Positions 33,518 to 42,807 of a DNA stretch of 64,000 nucleotides are shown piece by piece. Numbering within the stretch: position 1 is the first letter of the stretch; each line of letters begins with the position of its first letter. Position numbers and translations under genes: made by a program. Source of the DNA: Flavobacteriaceae bacterium (lineage in GTDB: Bacteria; Bacteroidota; Bacteroidia; Flavobacteriales; Flavobacteriaceae); contig CP046177.1 of assembly GCA_014075215.1 (NCBI GenBank), positions 2,542,501 through 2,606,500 of the forward strand, written 5' to 3'. The notes under the pieces are model-generated. The model did no database searches, was not told where the DNA came from, and saw only the letters and a program-made list of their open reading frames with translations.

Positions 33518-34023
33518 TTAATTATTATCAGTCCTGATGGAAGTTACGGTACCTCTGTCAGTTCGCGGATCTTCATTAGTTAATTTAATAATAATAGCCT
33601 GTACGGATTGGAAATTTTTTGGAAGCAATTGATACTCGAATTGAATGTGATATAGATCATAATTCCCAATAGTAGGGTCTTTACAGTCGTATTCAACGCT
33701 AAATTCCCTGCAGAGTAAAATCCCTAAATCATTTGATCTACTGGTAACAGACGTACTTATATTGTTTACCCCGTTATAAGCTAAAAAAAGAGTTTTTCCT
33801 TATTTAGAAATAGGCCACTTCCTAAATCCATACCACTGAGGTTTTCAAGCAAAGCAGGAATATAAACAATAATATCTACTATATAGGTTTCCGGTTGCTG
33901 ACCCAAATAGATAGTAGATACCGGTTCTTTGGGTATAAATTTGGAATTGATCTGATCGCTGTTTATTTTACTGCAAAAATTTAAGTTAATAGAAAGTCCG
34001 GCAATAGTAACCCCTTGGTTCAT
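33518..34023 (-). pseudogene. Unidentified gene with a frameshift in a seven-base homopolymer
   Basis: The first frame (34023 to 33781, 80 codons, MNQGVTIAGLSINLNF...) ends at NKEKLFF; a one-base shift at the A7/T7 tract 33783-33789 continues it as GKTLFLAYNGVNNIST through FEYQLLPKNFQSVQAIIIK to a stop at 33518. The joined product would be about 165 residues, probably beta-rich. No family recognised. IS1595 copy 2 lies 14 bp upstream of the start and probably removed its promoter. Confidence 0.6.
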
Positions 34024-34036
34024 GATTTATATTTTT

Positions 34037-35022
34037 GATTACCCACTTTTATACCAGTATTGATGAGTGACAGCTACTACCAGTCTATCAAATAGTCTTT
34101 CAGCGAAATAGTGTCTGTTGAGTTTATAGCAGAACTCGTCAAGATAATTCTGCAAATATTTTCCTTTAATTTTATGGTAAATACCTAACAGAGTGCGTTT
34201 TGCATTACTTATGGCTATATGCACCGATTTTAGTGTGGTAATAGTGGTTTCTTTATTTGATTTTTCAGTAATGTGTACTTCCACATAATCACCTATGTCT
34301 ACATAAGACGTGCTTTTGTCGCTAAAAACAATGCATGTATCATCAAAATTACTATCAATAAGCGTGTTGACTTCTTCTTTTTTATGAGTATCCAAAACTT
34401 TCATTTTAAAATAACGACATTGTTTGGATTGTTTCCCAGTCTTTAAATCTTCTAAAGGTACAGACTCTGCCATTACCGCTACGTTAGATTGTTTTTGACT
34501 GCCTCTGCCTCTTTTAAGCTTTTGTCTGTCGGATTCTTTTGTTGCCACAGTAAAGTAAGCTTGATCAAACTCAATCATATCTTCAAGGTCGTATAAATTA
34601 TCTCGTTTTCCCATAGCCGAACGTATTCTGTGCATAAGAGACCATATAGTGGTATAACGTGTATGGTTGAGCTGACGTTGTAATTCGGCAGCAAAAATAC
34701 CTTTTTTACTAAAAGTCATAAATGCCATAGCGAGATACCAAGTACGAATAGGTAAATTGGAGTTCTCCATCATAGTACCGCTGCGTAGAGTAGTTCTAAA
34801 ACCACAATAAGAACATTGCCACATCCATTTAGACTTTAACCAATAGTGCTTTTTTGATTGACATTTTTTGCAAATGACTCCTTCTTTTGAACGAGCCAAC
34901 TTCATATGTGATTTACAGGAAAACTCATCTGGAAATTGTTCAATAAAATGTAGTAAATTCATAATTCTAAACTTTATATTAAGATACGAATTTTTAAATT
35001 AGTGGCATAATTAAGTGTAATC
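34037..35022 (-). mobile_element. IS1595-family element, copy 2
   Basis: 986 bp, same ends as copy 1 (GATTAC.../...GTAATC). No matching 8-bp duplication is visible in the flanks (minus strand: ATCTATTT on one side, AAAAATAT on the other), so this copy may sit at a rearrangement point. Confidence 0.9.
34039..34962 (-). CDS. IS1595-family transposase, copy 2
   Basis: 307 residues, zinc ribbon plus DDE domain as in copy 1. It differs from copy 1 at two residues: Phe for Ser after SKKGI, and Ala for Asp in IEFDQAYFTV. The latter is two positions after the catalytic Asp and corresponds to the variable site of the DExY motif, so activity need not be lost. Confidence 0.93.
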   Translation of the reverse strand: MNLLHFIEQFPDEFSCKSHMKLARSKEGVICKKCQSKKHYWLKSKWMWQCSYCGFRTTLRSGTMMENSNLPIRTWYLAMAFMTFSKKGIFAAELQRQLNHTRYTTIWSLMHRIRSAMGKRDNLYDLEDMIEFDQAYFTVATKESDRQKLKRGRGSQKQSNVAVMAESVPLEDLKTGKQSKQCRYFKMKVLDTHKKEEVNTLIDSNFDDTCIVFSDKSTSYVDIGDYVEVHITEKSNKETTITTLKSVHIAISNAKRTLLGIYHKIKGKYLQNYLDEFCYKLNRHYFAERLFDRLVVAVTHQYWYKSG

Positions 35023-35177
35023 AAATAGATTTTTTATAAATAATTAAATTCTTTTATTGAAAACAAATTTTTGTAGTAAAAAGAAAATACCATTTCTAGT
35101 GCCCTTTATTTAACACAGACAAAAATTATCGGTACCTAAATAAGCTTAAAAAAATAAGGATAAACGAACTTTTTACA

Positions 35178-37199
35178 CTATTCTTTTATCAGTTTTAAGC
35201 TTCCAATTCCATTTGTTGTTTGTATTTTGGCAATGTACAAGCCCGCCTTTAAATGACTCGCATCAATAGTAACATCAGATGAGCGAGGAGTAAGAGATAG
35301 TACTTTTTTACCAACCAAATCAAAAACAGCTATAGAATTGATTTCCAGATGACTGGTTTTTATAACCCAATTTCTTTTAGTAGGATTAGAGAGTATTTTC
35401 ACATCAGAAACAGTAAATTCATCAGTACTTAAAGATGGATTATTCACAAAATACATATTGTCCAGGAAAACAGTTCCGTTACCATCAACTTTAAATTGCA
35501 TTACATCTGCTAATGAGAACTCCTGATTGGTAAAATGAGTTAAAGGGATATTTAAACTCACCCAACTCCCTATCATGATACCTCTTTCTGTAACTATATC
35601 ATAAAATTTTTCCCCCGCTTCGCCTGTAGACGCATTCACTAGAAAAAATCTCAGCGATGTGGCATTTCCTGTCCAATAATCAAAATGCAGATGCGTCATT
35701 CCGGAAACATCCTGTACATTTCCCGCAAAATCCGTACCCTGATAGTTAAGGTTGGCATATTTTAGCGTATTGTTTCCTGCAATACTAACTTCAGTAGTAG
35801 TAGTTGTCTGATTCCAATCCGGATTTAGGTCTACCCCTGTAATATCCGTATAAGCATCGCTAAATATGGAAATTACATTTGAAGCATTTTCCGTAGGTGT
35901 TGGCGCTGCTTCAGCCGGACCATTTGAGGGCTCCATTCTTTGGTATACACGAACATAATCGATTTCCATGCTGTCTTCTGTAAATGCAGGATCAATAGCC
36001 CCTCCTAAAGTTCCTCCCATAGCTACATTTAAAATCATGAAAAAATCAGCATTGAAAGGTAAATCTTCATTGTTATTAAGTACAAAGAACTGTACTCCGT
36101 CTAAAAAAATCTTCACAGTATCAGGTGTCCATTCCAGAGAGTATATATGAAATTGTGATGAGGCATTGGTGATACTGGTTGTTTGTCCGTAATTGGCATT
36201 ACTATTTCCAGCCGTATTATACCAATGTAACGTGCCTAATATTTCATTTTTATTTCCTCCTGTTTGCTCCATAATGTCTATTTCTCCCGAATGTGGCCAC
36301 CCAACTGTCGGAAAGTTAGAACCCAACATCCATATGGCAGGCCATGTTCCTTGAGCTACAGGCAGTTTTGCTCTTACATCTGCTTTTCCATATTTGAATT
36401 TGAATTTTCCTTGAGATTTTATTCGTGCCGAAGTGTAGCTGCCTCCGTTTTTCTTTGCTTTTATTTTTAAAAGACCTCCTTCTACAATTACATTATTCGA
36501 GTTATTGGTATATGTTTGCACTTCTCCGTTTCCCCAGCCTCCACCGCCAAGATCATAGCCCCAATTAGCTACACAGGGTGCTCCGTTATCGGAAAACTCA
36601 TCTGCCCATACCAACTCATAAGTAAACGAAGACGGGGTAACTCCAATAGTTCCGGAGGGGCAGGAGGGTGCTATGTTGTATAGTATAATATCATCAAAAT
36701 AAAAAGTAAAATTTGCTGAACCATTTCCTACTGTACCATTGTCAAAGATAATAACAATCCTGTCATAAGTATTAGAAGTATTGATCAGTGAATAATTAAA
36801 TACTACTGTTTCCCATGCATTCACTTTGGTCATGGTTACTTGCTGTTCATAATTAATTGAAGGATTGCCGGAGTTCTCCACTTTTAACAATACCTTAGTA
36901 TTGGCTTTAATAGAATATACTTTCATAGAGAAAGTATTATTGTTGTTGAAATCCATTGCACCGCTCAATGTTACGTAACTGCCTGCCCATGGATGACCTG
37001 CATTTTTAATCATCTGGCCAACATTTGCCGAATTATTATCCGAATTGTTTTGCGGATTAGAAATAGTCGTAACATTACCGCCATCAAAATCAGTCCATAG
37101 TATTGGCGTTTCAAAATCTATAGGTAAAGATTGTGTATATCCGCTTAAAGAAATTAAGAGTATAAAAAACAGTGTTATTTTTTTCATCATTAGATACAT
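35178..37199 (-). CDS. Secreted GH16 endo-beta-1,3-glucanase (laminarinase-like), T9SS substrate
   Basis: The 673-residue product has a signal peptide (start best at the MKK four codons in), a carbohydrate-binding-like beta-sandwich at about 25-175 ending FYFDDIILYN, a GH16 catalytic domain at about 193-425 with the nucleophile and acid/base in GEIDIMEQ (E306, E311), a second jelly-roll module at about 445-595 (FDYWTGNATSLRFFLVN, FLDNMYF), and a C-terminal type IX sorting domain (about 600-673, NPTKRNWVIKTS, GLYIAKIQT, GSLKLIKE). GWGNGEVQTYT and WPAIWMLG match laminarinase-type GH16. It should be exported by Sec, then T9SS, and cut laminarin or similar beta-1,3-glucans. The promoter region carries a MITE 130 bp upstream. 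Confidence 0.93.
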   Translation of the reverse strand: MYLMMKKITLFFILLISLSGYTQSLPIDFETPILWTDFDGGNVTTISNPQNNSDNNSANVGQMIKNAGHPWAGSYVTLSGAMDFNNNNTFSMKVYSIKANTKVLLKVENSGNPSINYEQQVTMTKVNAWETVVFNYSLINTSNTYDRIVIIFDNGTVGNGSANFTFYFDDIILYNIAPSCPSGTIGVTPSSFTYELVWADEFSDNGAPCVANWGYDLGGGGWGNGEVQTYTNNSNNVIVEGGLLKIKAKKNGGSYTSARIKSQGKFKFKYGKADVRAKLPVAQGTWPAIWMLGSNFPTVGWPHSGEIDIMEQTGGNKNEILGTLHWYNTAGNSNANYGQTTSITNASSQFHIYSLEWTPDTVKIFLDGVQFFVLNNNEDLPFNADFFMILNVAMGGTLGGAIDPAFTEDSMEIDYVRVYQRMEPSNGPAEAAPTPTENASNVISIFSDAYTDITGVDLNPDWNQTTTTTEVSIAGNNTLKYANLNYQGTDFAGNVQDVSGMTHLHFDYWTGNATSLRFFLVNASTGEAGEKFYDIVTERGIMIGSWVSLNIPLTHFTNQEFSLADVMQFKVDGNGTVFLDNMYFVNNPSLSTDEFTVSDVKILSNPTKRNWVIKTSHLEINSIAVFDLVGKKVLSLTPRSSDVTIDASHLKAGLYIAKIQTTNGIGSLKLIKE

Positions 37200-37327
37200 T
37201 AAATTTCAATTGGCTATAAAACTACCAATAATATGTTTCAAATACACCTTTTGCTTACTATACAAAAAACATACAAATTAAATTTTAACATTTTATTAAA
37301 CCTGATGGTCTGGAAGTTCATTTTAAT

Positions 37328-37488
37328 GAACTCATTTAAACTTTTTGGATGTAAGCGAAAATTAGAAGTTTTTAGTGCTGTTGAAGGCTTTTTTGAGTTG
37401 CATAGCATAGCGCTACGGAAGGAAAAAAAGATAAAAACAGAGCTAAAAACAGCAATTTTTTAGCAAATTGAAAAGTTTAAATAAGTTC
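37328..37488 (+). mobile_element. MITE-like element, copy 1
   Basis: 161 bp with terminal inverted repeats GAACTCATTTAAACTTTTT / GAACTTATTTAAACTTTT (as read inward from each end) and a 3-bp target duplication AAT. It encodes no protein. The interior (GCGAAAATTAGAAGTTTTTAG, read in two parts, and TGAGTTGCATAGC) is shared with copies 2 and 3. It lies upstream of the GH16 gene. Confidence 0.8.
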
Positions 37489-37639
37489 AATCTGTAAAGT
37501 TTCAGGTTTTAGTTTGTTCTAATAATTTCATGAGTTTTTTTGCATTTTTTCAATTTTCAAACTATATTAGGCATCAAATAAGATGTTTAATAAATTTAAA
37601 ATAATGTAATGATAATTTTAAACTTCGACTATACATCAT

Positions 37640-37799
37640 GAACTCGTTTAAACTTTTTGAATTTAAGCGAAAATTAGAAGTTTTTAGATATGTTGAAAGC
37701 TTTTTTGAGTTGCATAGCAGTGCTACGGAAAGAAAAAAAGACAAAAACAGAGTGGAAAACAACAATTTTTTAGCAAATTGAAAAAGTTTAAATGAGTTC
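37640..37799 (+). mobile_element. MITE-like element, copy 2
   Basis: 160 bp, same orientation and interior as copy 1, ends GAACTCGTTTAAACTTTTT / GAACTCATTTAAACTTTTT, duplication CAT. It abuts the 5' region of the DM13 lipoprotein gene and supplies a spurious upstream ATG at 37792. The 37489-37639 gap between the two copies holds no gene. Confidence 0.82.
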
Positions 37800-37818
37800 C
37801 ATAAATATAATTAATCAA

Positions 37819-38511
37819 ATGAAAAAATTAATACCCATACTGCTATTACTGATTTTGACTACTTTTTACAATTGTATAGAAAATGATTTTTTAAATGACA
37901 GGGTGGATGAACGTATTTCTTTTAATAATCCTGTTAATCAGATTTTATTAAATGAAACCTACCAATTAATGGCTACTTTTTTTAATAATGTTGGGCAGCA
38001 GGAAACTGCCAATTTCATCTGGTCTAGTTCACAACCTTCTGTTATCTCCATTAGTGATTCCGGTCTCATAACGGCTTTAGCCGAAGGAAGTGCTGTTATC
38101 AGTGTAAGAGTGATAAGTACTACGGGGACAACTATTTCTCAGGAACTAAATATAATGGTTACCAATACTCCTGTAGATAATGACCCTGTTTCCAAATCAG
38201 GAATGATAATTACGACAAGCTCTTATGTGTTAACCGGAAATTTTACCATTTCAGAGATTACCGGTTCTTCTAATCTGGATTTAAGTATTGCAAGTGACTA
38301 TCAGGCATCGTCCAGTTTACCAGGATTGTATGTTTATTTATCTAACAATCCAAATTCGATAAGCGGTGCGCTGGAAATAAGTAAAGTAACGGTATTTAGC
38401 GGAGCACATAACTATCAAATAATGAATACGGGAATTAATGACTATAAATATGTACTATATTGGTGTAAACCTTTTTCAGTAAAAGTCGGACATGGAGAAA
38501 TTAATGATTAA
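37819..38511 (+). CDS. Lipoprotein with BIG2 and DM13 domains
   Basis: From the start at 37819 the product is 230 residues: a lipoprotein signal (KKLIPILLLLILTTFYNC), an Ig-like BIG2 domain (about 35-110, NFIWSSSQPSVISISDSGLI, TALAEGSAVISVRV) and a C-terminal DM13 domain (about 125-230, LTGNFTISEI, LPGLYVYLSNNP, YVLYWCKPFSVKVGHG). The invariant Cys of DM13, proposed to take part in redox reactions, is present in WCKPF. Nine codons upstream of the chosen start come from MITE copy 2. It overlaps nothing and is followed one base later by the outer-membrane protein gene. Confidence 0.85.
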   Translation: MKKLIPILLLLILTTFYNCIENDFLNDRVDERISFNNPVNQILLNETYQLMATFFNNVGQQETANFIWSSSQPSVISISDSGLITALAEGSAVISVRVISTTGTTISQELNIMVTNTPVDNDPVSKSGMIITTSSYVLTGNFTISEITGSSNLDLSIASDYQASSSLPGLYVYLSNNPNSISGALEISKVTVFSGAHNYQIMNTGINDYKYVLYWCKPFSVKVGHGEIND

Positions 38512-38512
38512 T

Positions 38513-39376
38513 ATGAAAAAAACACTGTTATTTGTTGTCATTAGCGCAATGATACAGCAAGCTTCCTTTGGGCAATGGTCTAAAGGACAAGGAAAAGGGT
38601 ATTATAAATTATCTGCATGGTACTTAAAGACCGATAAACACTATACGGATACCGGAAATACAGATCCTAATATTACCAGAACACAATTCAATATTAATGC
38701 TTATGTGGAATACGGAATTGCGAATCAGTTTGATCTCATTGCGTATGTTCCTTTTTATGCCAGGGCTACTCAAAATAATGTATTTTCAGGTACTACAGGA
38801 AACCTGATTCAAAACGGAGAAGCAATTTCTTCTATCGGTGATATTGACTTGGGAATTAATTATGGCTTCTACAAAAAAAGAAACTGGGCAGCTTCGGTAA
38901 AAATTTTGTTCGGTTTGCCAACGGGTGAGAAAAGTGGGGGGAGTGACGGAAGTTATCAAACCGGAGATGGAGAATTCAATCAGTTTTTATCAGTAGCATT
39001 AGGATATGCTACCGCATTTAATCATCTTCCTTTCTATGCAAAAACGTATTTGGGTTATAATAACAGGTCGCAAAATTTTTCAGATGAATTTCGATTTGGG
39101 TTAGAATCGGGAATTAATATATTTAATAAAAAACTCTGGATTATCGGAAGATTAAATGTAGTAGAGTCACTCCGAAACGGAAGTTTAAATGCACAAAATA
39201 ATACACAGGGAAGCATTTTTGCAAACAATGTAGAGTTTATTAATCTGGGTGCCGAAGTAAGTTATTATATTACAAAAAAAATAGGCGTTTCTTTGAACTA
39301 TGACGGAGCAGTTTCAGGGAGAATCATTGCCGCCAATCCATCCATTAGCGGAGGTGTATTTTTGGATATTAGGTAG
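38513..39376 (+). CDS. Outer-membrane beta-barrel protein, partner of the DM13 lipoprotein
   Basis: The 287-residue product has a signal peptide (MKKTLLFVVISAMIQQASFG) and alternating amphipathic strands throughout with aromatic girdles and a terminal strand SGGVFLDIR, as in transporter/phenol-degradation-type outer-membrane barrels. Motifs GIANQFDLIAYVPFYAR and SIGDIDLGINYGFY are typical of that broad group. It is coupled to the DM13 gene (1-bp gap), and similar pairs in Bacteroidota suggest a shared surface function, not identified. Confidence 0.75.
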   Translation: MKKTLLFVVISAMIQQASFGQWSKGQGKGYYKLSAWYLKTDKHYTDTGNTDPNITRTQFNINAYVEYGIANQFDLIAYVPFYARATQNNVFSGTTGNLIQNGEAISSIGDIDLGINYGFYKKRNWAASVKILFGLPTGEKSGGSDGSYQTGDGEFNQFLSVALGYATAFNHLPFYAKTYLGYNNRSQNFSDEFRFGLESGINIFNKKLWIIGRLNVVESLRNGSLNAQNNTQGSIFANNVEFINLGAEVSYYITKKIGVSLNYDGAVSGRIIAANPSISGGVFLDIR

Positions 39377-39533
39377 GATTGGTGTTTTTTAAGATTACTC
39401 TTATAGTTTGATTATTAAGTTAAAACGTACATCCAAAACTGCCATCAAAACCTCACAATTTCAAAAACCCGAAGGGTTTAATAGTTTTATAGATGTTTAT
39501 TCAATTTTTCTAAAAACGTTGAGAAAATAAATA

Positions 39534-41042
39534 CTATTCTTGAATACCGTCCTGAGAAAGTAGTAAAGTGTCAATAAATTTTGAGGATTTTATAATGTCG
39601 TAATGTAATACTTTATCTTCCTTTACGATAGGTACTTTTTGTCTAAAACGGTTTAATACAGTTTCTATAAAAGGCGCACTTTTTGCTTTTCCAAAACTCA
39701 AAGCCTGGGAAGCGACCAACAATTCAATCGCTAGAATGGTTTGTATATTATTCACTACTTTTTTTGCTTTGGTGGCTGCATTTGCTCCCATACTTACGTG
39801 GTCTTCCTGTCCGTTACTGGATTCTATGGAGTCTACACTTGCCGGGGTAGCGTATTGCTTGTTTTGACTCACGATGCTCGCTGCCGTATATTGCAAGATC
39901 ATAAAACCCGAATTTAACCCGGGATTGGCAACTAAAAAAGGAGGTAAATGCCTGTGCCCGGATACCAATTGATAGGTTCTGCGTTCGGAAATACTTCCCA
40001 ATTCAGCCATAGCAATGGCCAGATAATCCAGAGCTAATGCCAAAGGTTGCCCGTGAAAATTACCTCCTGAAACGATAACATCTTCCTCGGTAAAAATATT
40101 GGGATTATCCGTTACCGAATTAATTTCCGTTAAAAAGGTGTCAGTAACAAAACGGAGGGTATCTTTTGTGGCCCCGTGTACTTGCGGTATACAACGAAAT
40201 GAATACGGATCTTGTACATGCTGTTTTTCCTGAGCAATTAACTCGCTTCCCTCTAAAAATTTCCGTATTCTTTTTGCAGTTTTAATCTGCCCGTTATGTG
40301 GCCGGACAGCATGTATCATTGCATTAAAAGGCTCCATACGTCCGTCAAAAGCTTCCAAAGAAATAGTTCCTATAACATCTGCCCAATAAGAAAGTTTATG
40401 ACACCGGAGTAAATGATATATACCATAAGCGCTCATAAATTGCGTTCCGTTTAGTAAAGCTAACCCCTCTTTTGATTGTAAATCTATGGGTTTCCAGCCA
40501 TATTTCTTCAGCATTTTCTCTCCGGACATCTTCATACCGTCAACAATTACTTCTCCTTTCCCTATCAAAGGTAGAGACAGATGTGCCAGAGGAGATAAAT
40601 CTCCCGAAGCACCTAAAGAACCTTGTGTATAAACCACAGGTAATATGTTGTTGTTATAAAAATCAATTAATCTGTTGACCGTTTCTAATTGTACTCCCGA
40701 GTGCCCATAACTTAAAGATTGAATTTTTAACAACAACATGAGTTTTACTATTTGAGCGGGCACCTCTTCACCAATACCGCAAGCATGGCTCATTACCAAA
40801 TTTTCTTGGAGTTTTCGTAAATTTTCACCTTTGATTTTTATATTATATAAGGCTCCGAATCCGGTATTTATACCATAAATCGGAGTAGATATTCGATTCA
40901 TTTTTTCATCCAGATATTTTCTGCATACTACTATTTTTTGTCTGGTAGCCTCAGATAATGCAAGTCTGGTATCCGCATGTAATATCCGGTGAATGATTTT
41001 TAAATCCAAAGGCTTGGCATCTATAAAATGAACTGATTCCAT
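39534..41042 (-). CDS. hutH: Histidine ammonia-lyase
   Basis: The 502-residue product is a full-length aromatic amino acid lyase. The MIO cofactor forms from A145-S146-G147 in GSLGASGDLSPLAHL, and the catalytic Tyr is in PIYGINTGFG (Y56). QDPYSFRCIPQVHG and NGQEDHVSMGANAA match HutH rather than phenylalanine or tyrosine lyases. It converts histidine to urocanate and ammonia. No other hut gene is adjacent, which is common in Flavobacteriia. The 39377-39533 gap downstream holds nothing I recognise. Confidence 0.92.
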   Translation of the reverse strand: MESVHFIDAKPLDLKIIHRILHADTRLALSEATRQKIVVCRKYLDEKMNRISTPIYGINTGFGALYNIKIKGENLRKLQENLVMSHACGIGEEVPAQIVKLMLLLKIQSLSYGHSGVQLETVNRLIDFYNNNILPVVYTQGSLGASGDLSPLAHLSLPLIGKGEVIVDGMKMSGEKMLKKYGWKPIDLQSKEGLALLNGTQFMSAYGIYHLLRCHKLSYWADVIGTISLEAFDGRMEPFNAMIHAVRPHNGQIKTAKRIRKFLEGSELIAQEKQHVQDPYSFRCIPQVHGATKDTLRFVTDTFLTEINSVTDNPNIFTEEDVIVSGGNFHGQPLALALDYLAIAMAELGSISERRTYQLVSGHRHLPPFLVANPGLNSGFMILQYTAASIVSQNKQYATPASVDSIESSNGQEDHVSMGANAATKAKKVVNNIQTILAIELLVASQALSFGKAKSAPFIETVLNRFRQKVPIVKEDKVLHYDIIKSSKFIDTLLLSQDGIQE

Positions 41043-41163
41043 TTATGTAGGATTGGTTGTATAAAAATCAGCATTCACTTATAATTATGCAACTAATTTT
41101 AACAAAATTTCTTAAAGAATAAGTTTTATCTTTGGCACTCGTAGTAATGTTATAGTATTGATA

Positions 41164-42219
41164 ATGAAAAAAATTAGTATCTTAATAACGATTCTGTTAA
41201 CCATAGCTTCTTGTAAACCGGATCATCCTAAAAATTATATGACACTTGCTGGGAAAATTGAAAATAGTAAAGACTCTGTTATCATATTGAAAGGATATCA
41301 ATTAACGAAAAAGATCGATATTAAAGCAAACGGCACCTTTAAAGATTCATTGATTATCAAGAAAAAAGGAAATCATTTGTTTTTTATAGGAGGTATAAAA
41401 AGGTTCGTTTATCTAGATAACGGTTATGACCTGTACTTGAAGGGAAATGCAAATAAATATGAAGAAGGATTCACATATGAAGGTATAGGGTCGGATACCA
41501 ATAACTTTATCAATGCCCAGTATACTTTTTCAAGAAGTTTTGGAGAGCCTACTGATTTTTTTGGATTGGAAAAAGACGCATATTTTAAAAGAATGGCTAT
41601 CATAGAAAGAGGAATCGATAGTATTGAAAATTTATTTGATAATGTTGATACCACCGTACTGAAGCAATCTAAAAGACTTAATGCTCAGTTCTTAAGAAAT
41701 ATGAAAGATGAGAACATATATAAAATACAACGTCAAAGATACCTGGAATTAAAAGCGAAGAAAGATAAAATTGCTAAAGGGCAACCTTCTCCGGAATTCA
41801 AAAATTACTTAAATTATAAAGGGGGTAAAAACAGCCTTTCGGATTATAGAGGAAAATATGTTTACATAGATCTCTGGGCTACCTGGTGTAAGCCTTGTAT
41901 TGCGCAGTTTCCGGTGTTAAAAAAACTTGAAAAAGAATACAAAAACAAAAATATTGTTTTTATAAGTATCGCTACAGACGATGATAAAACAGCCCACTCA
42001 TGGGAAAAAGCAAAAAAAGTATGGAGAGATGCAGTTAAAAAATTTGAGCTTAAAGGAGTGCAGTTATTTGCAGGAGAAAAACAGTTTACCATAAATTATC
42101 TTGTGGGAACAATCCCTCGATTTATGTTGATTGACCCCGAAGGCAATATAGTAGATAATGATGCTCCAAGGCCTGGTGATCCGGCATTAAAAAAATTGCT
42201 TGATGAATTGGAGATATAG
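41164..42219 (+). CDS. TlpA-like thioredoxin-fold lipoprotein
   Basis: The 351-residue product has a lipoprotein signal (ISILITILLTIASC), a beta-rich N-terminal DUF4369-like domain (about 25-115, YMTLAGKIENSKDSVIILKG), a helical linker, and a C-terminal thioredoxin fold with the redox motif WATWCKPCIAQFP near residue 245 and the cis-Pro strand VGTIPRFMLID. It is a periplasmic or outer-membrane thiol-disulfide protein. A -7 box TATCTTTG lies at 41127-41134. It has its own terminator. Confidence 0.88.
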   Translation: MKKISILITILLTIASCKPDHPKNYMTLAGKIENSKDSVIILKGYQLTKKIDIKANGTFKDSLIIKKKGNHLFFIGGIKRFVYLDNGYDLYLKGNANKYEEGFTYEGIGSDTNNFINAQYTFSRSFGEPTDFFGLEKDAYFKRMAIIERGIDSIENLFDNVDTTVLKQSKRLNAQFLRNMKDENIYKIQRQRYLELKAKKDKIAKGQPSPEFKNYLNYKGGKNSLSDYRGKYVYIDLWATWCKPCIAQFPVLKKLEKEYKNKNIVFISIATDDDKTAHSWEKAKKVWRDAVKKFELKGVQLFAGEKQFTINYLVGTIPRFMLIDPEGNIVDNDAPRPGDPALKKLLDELEI

Positions 42220-42229
42220 GCAAAAACCG

Positions 42230-42262
42230 GCTAAAGAAAAAAGATTCTTTAGCTGTTTTTTT
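42230..42262 (+). terminator. Intrinsic terminator after the TlpA-like gene
   Basis: GCTAAAGAA (42230-42238) pairs perfectly with TTCTTTAGC (42245-42253), followed by TGTTTTTTT. It lies 10 bp after the stop. Confidence 0.88.
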
Positions 42263-42290
42263 CAATGGATTTAGTATCTCTTGACAGGCT

Positions 42291-42746
42291 CTATTTTACT
42301 CTTTTGAAAATATATCTGGTAATATAAATACCATTGATGTCACCTTCACTACCATAACTTTCTACACCGCTATTTACAAAAACCAATTCCCATCCTTCCG
42401 ATGTCATTGCATTGATTTTAGAATCTACCAGTGCATCGTTTGCAGCAATATTCTGAAAGCGGATACCGCCAAGATTAAAAAAATTCAGTAATTTGGTTTC
42501 TTCAAAATTCTTTACGCGAATTCTGCTTCTATCGGACTTATTTCTTTTACTATTTTTTCCGGAAGAAGTGTAATCTCTGTAGTTTTTTGTTTCTTCGGCA
42601 GAAATCATTCTGGAACGGCCCAGACCACTTGGAATAATAGACTCTATAACCGTAATGGTTTTATATTCTACTTGCTGTTCCTGACCTATAAATGAAACAG
42701 AAATAAGTGCAATGATCAGGAGAAGGCTTACTAATAATTTTTTCAT
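42291..42746 (-). CDS. Secreted protein with DUF4177-like ending
   Basis: The 151-residue product has a signal peptide (MKKLLVSLLLIIALISVSF, cleavage near FIGQ), a basic disordered middle (GKNSKRNKSDRSRIRV) and a C-terminal segment ALVDSKINAMTSEGWELVFV ending TRYIFKR, which resembles DUF4177. No enzymatic motif is visible. It is convergent with the TlpA-like gene. Confidence 0.6.
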   Translation of the reverse strand: MKKLLVSLLLIIALISVSFIGQEQQVEYKTITVIESIIPSGLGRSRMISAEETKNYRDYTSSGKNSKRNKSDRSRIRVKNFEETKLLNFFNLGGIRFQNIAANDALVDSKINAMTSEGWELVFVNSGVESYGSEGDINGIYITRYIFKRVK

Positions 42747-42807
42747 GATATTTGTTTATGATTATAATAAGTTGTAAAAATAGTCAAATTGTATAAAAAT
42801 ATAGATT

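Noticed and set aside
34039..34962. Asp-to-Ala change in IS1595 copy 2 as a dead catalytic site
   Set aside because: The changed residue is two positions after the catalytic Asp and is variable in the family, so inactivation is not supported.
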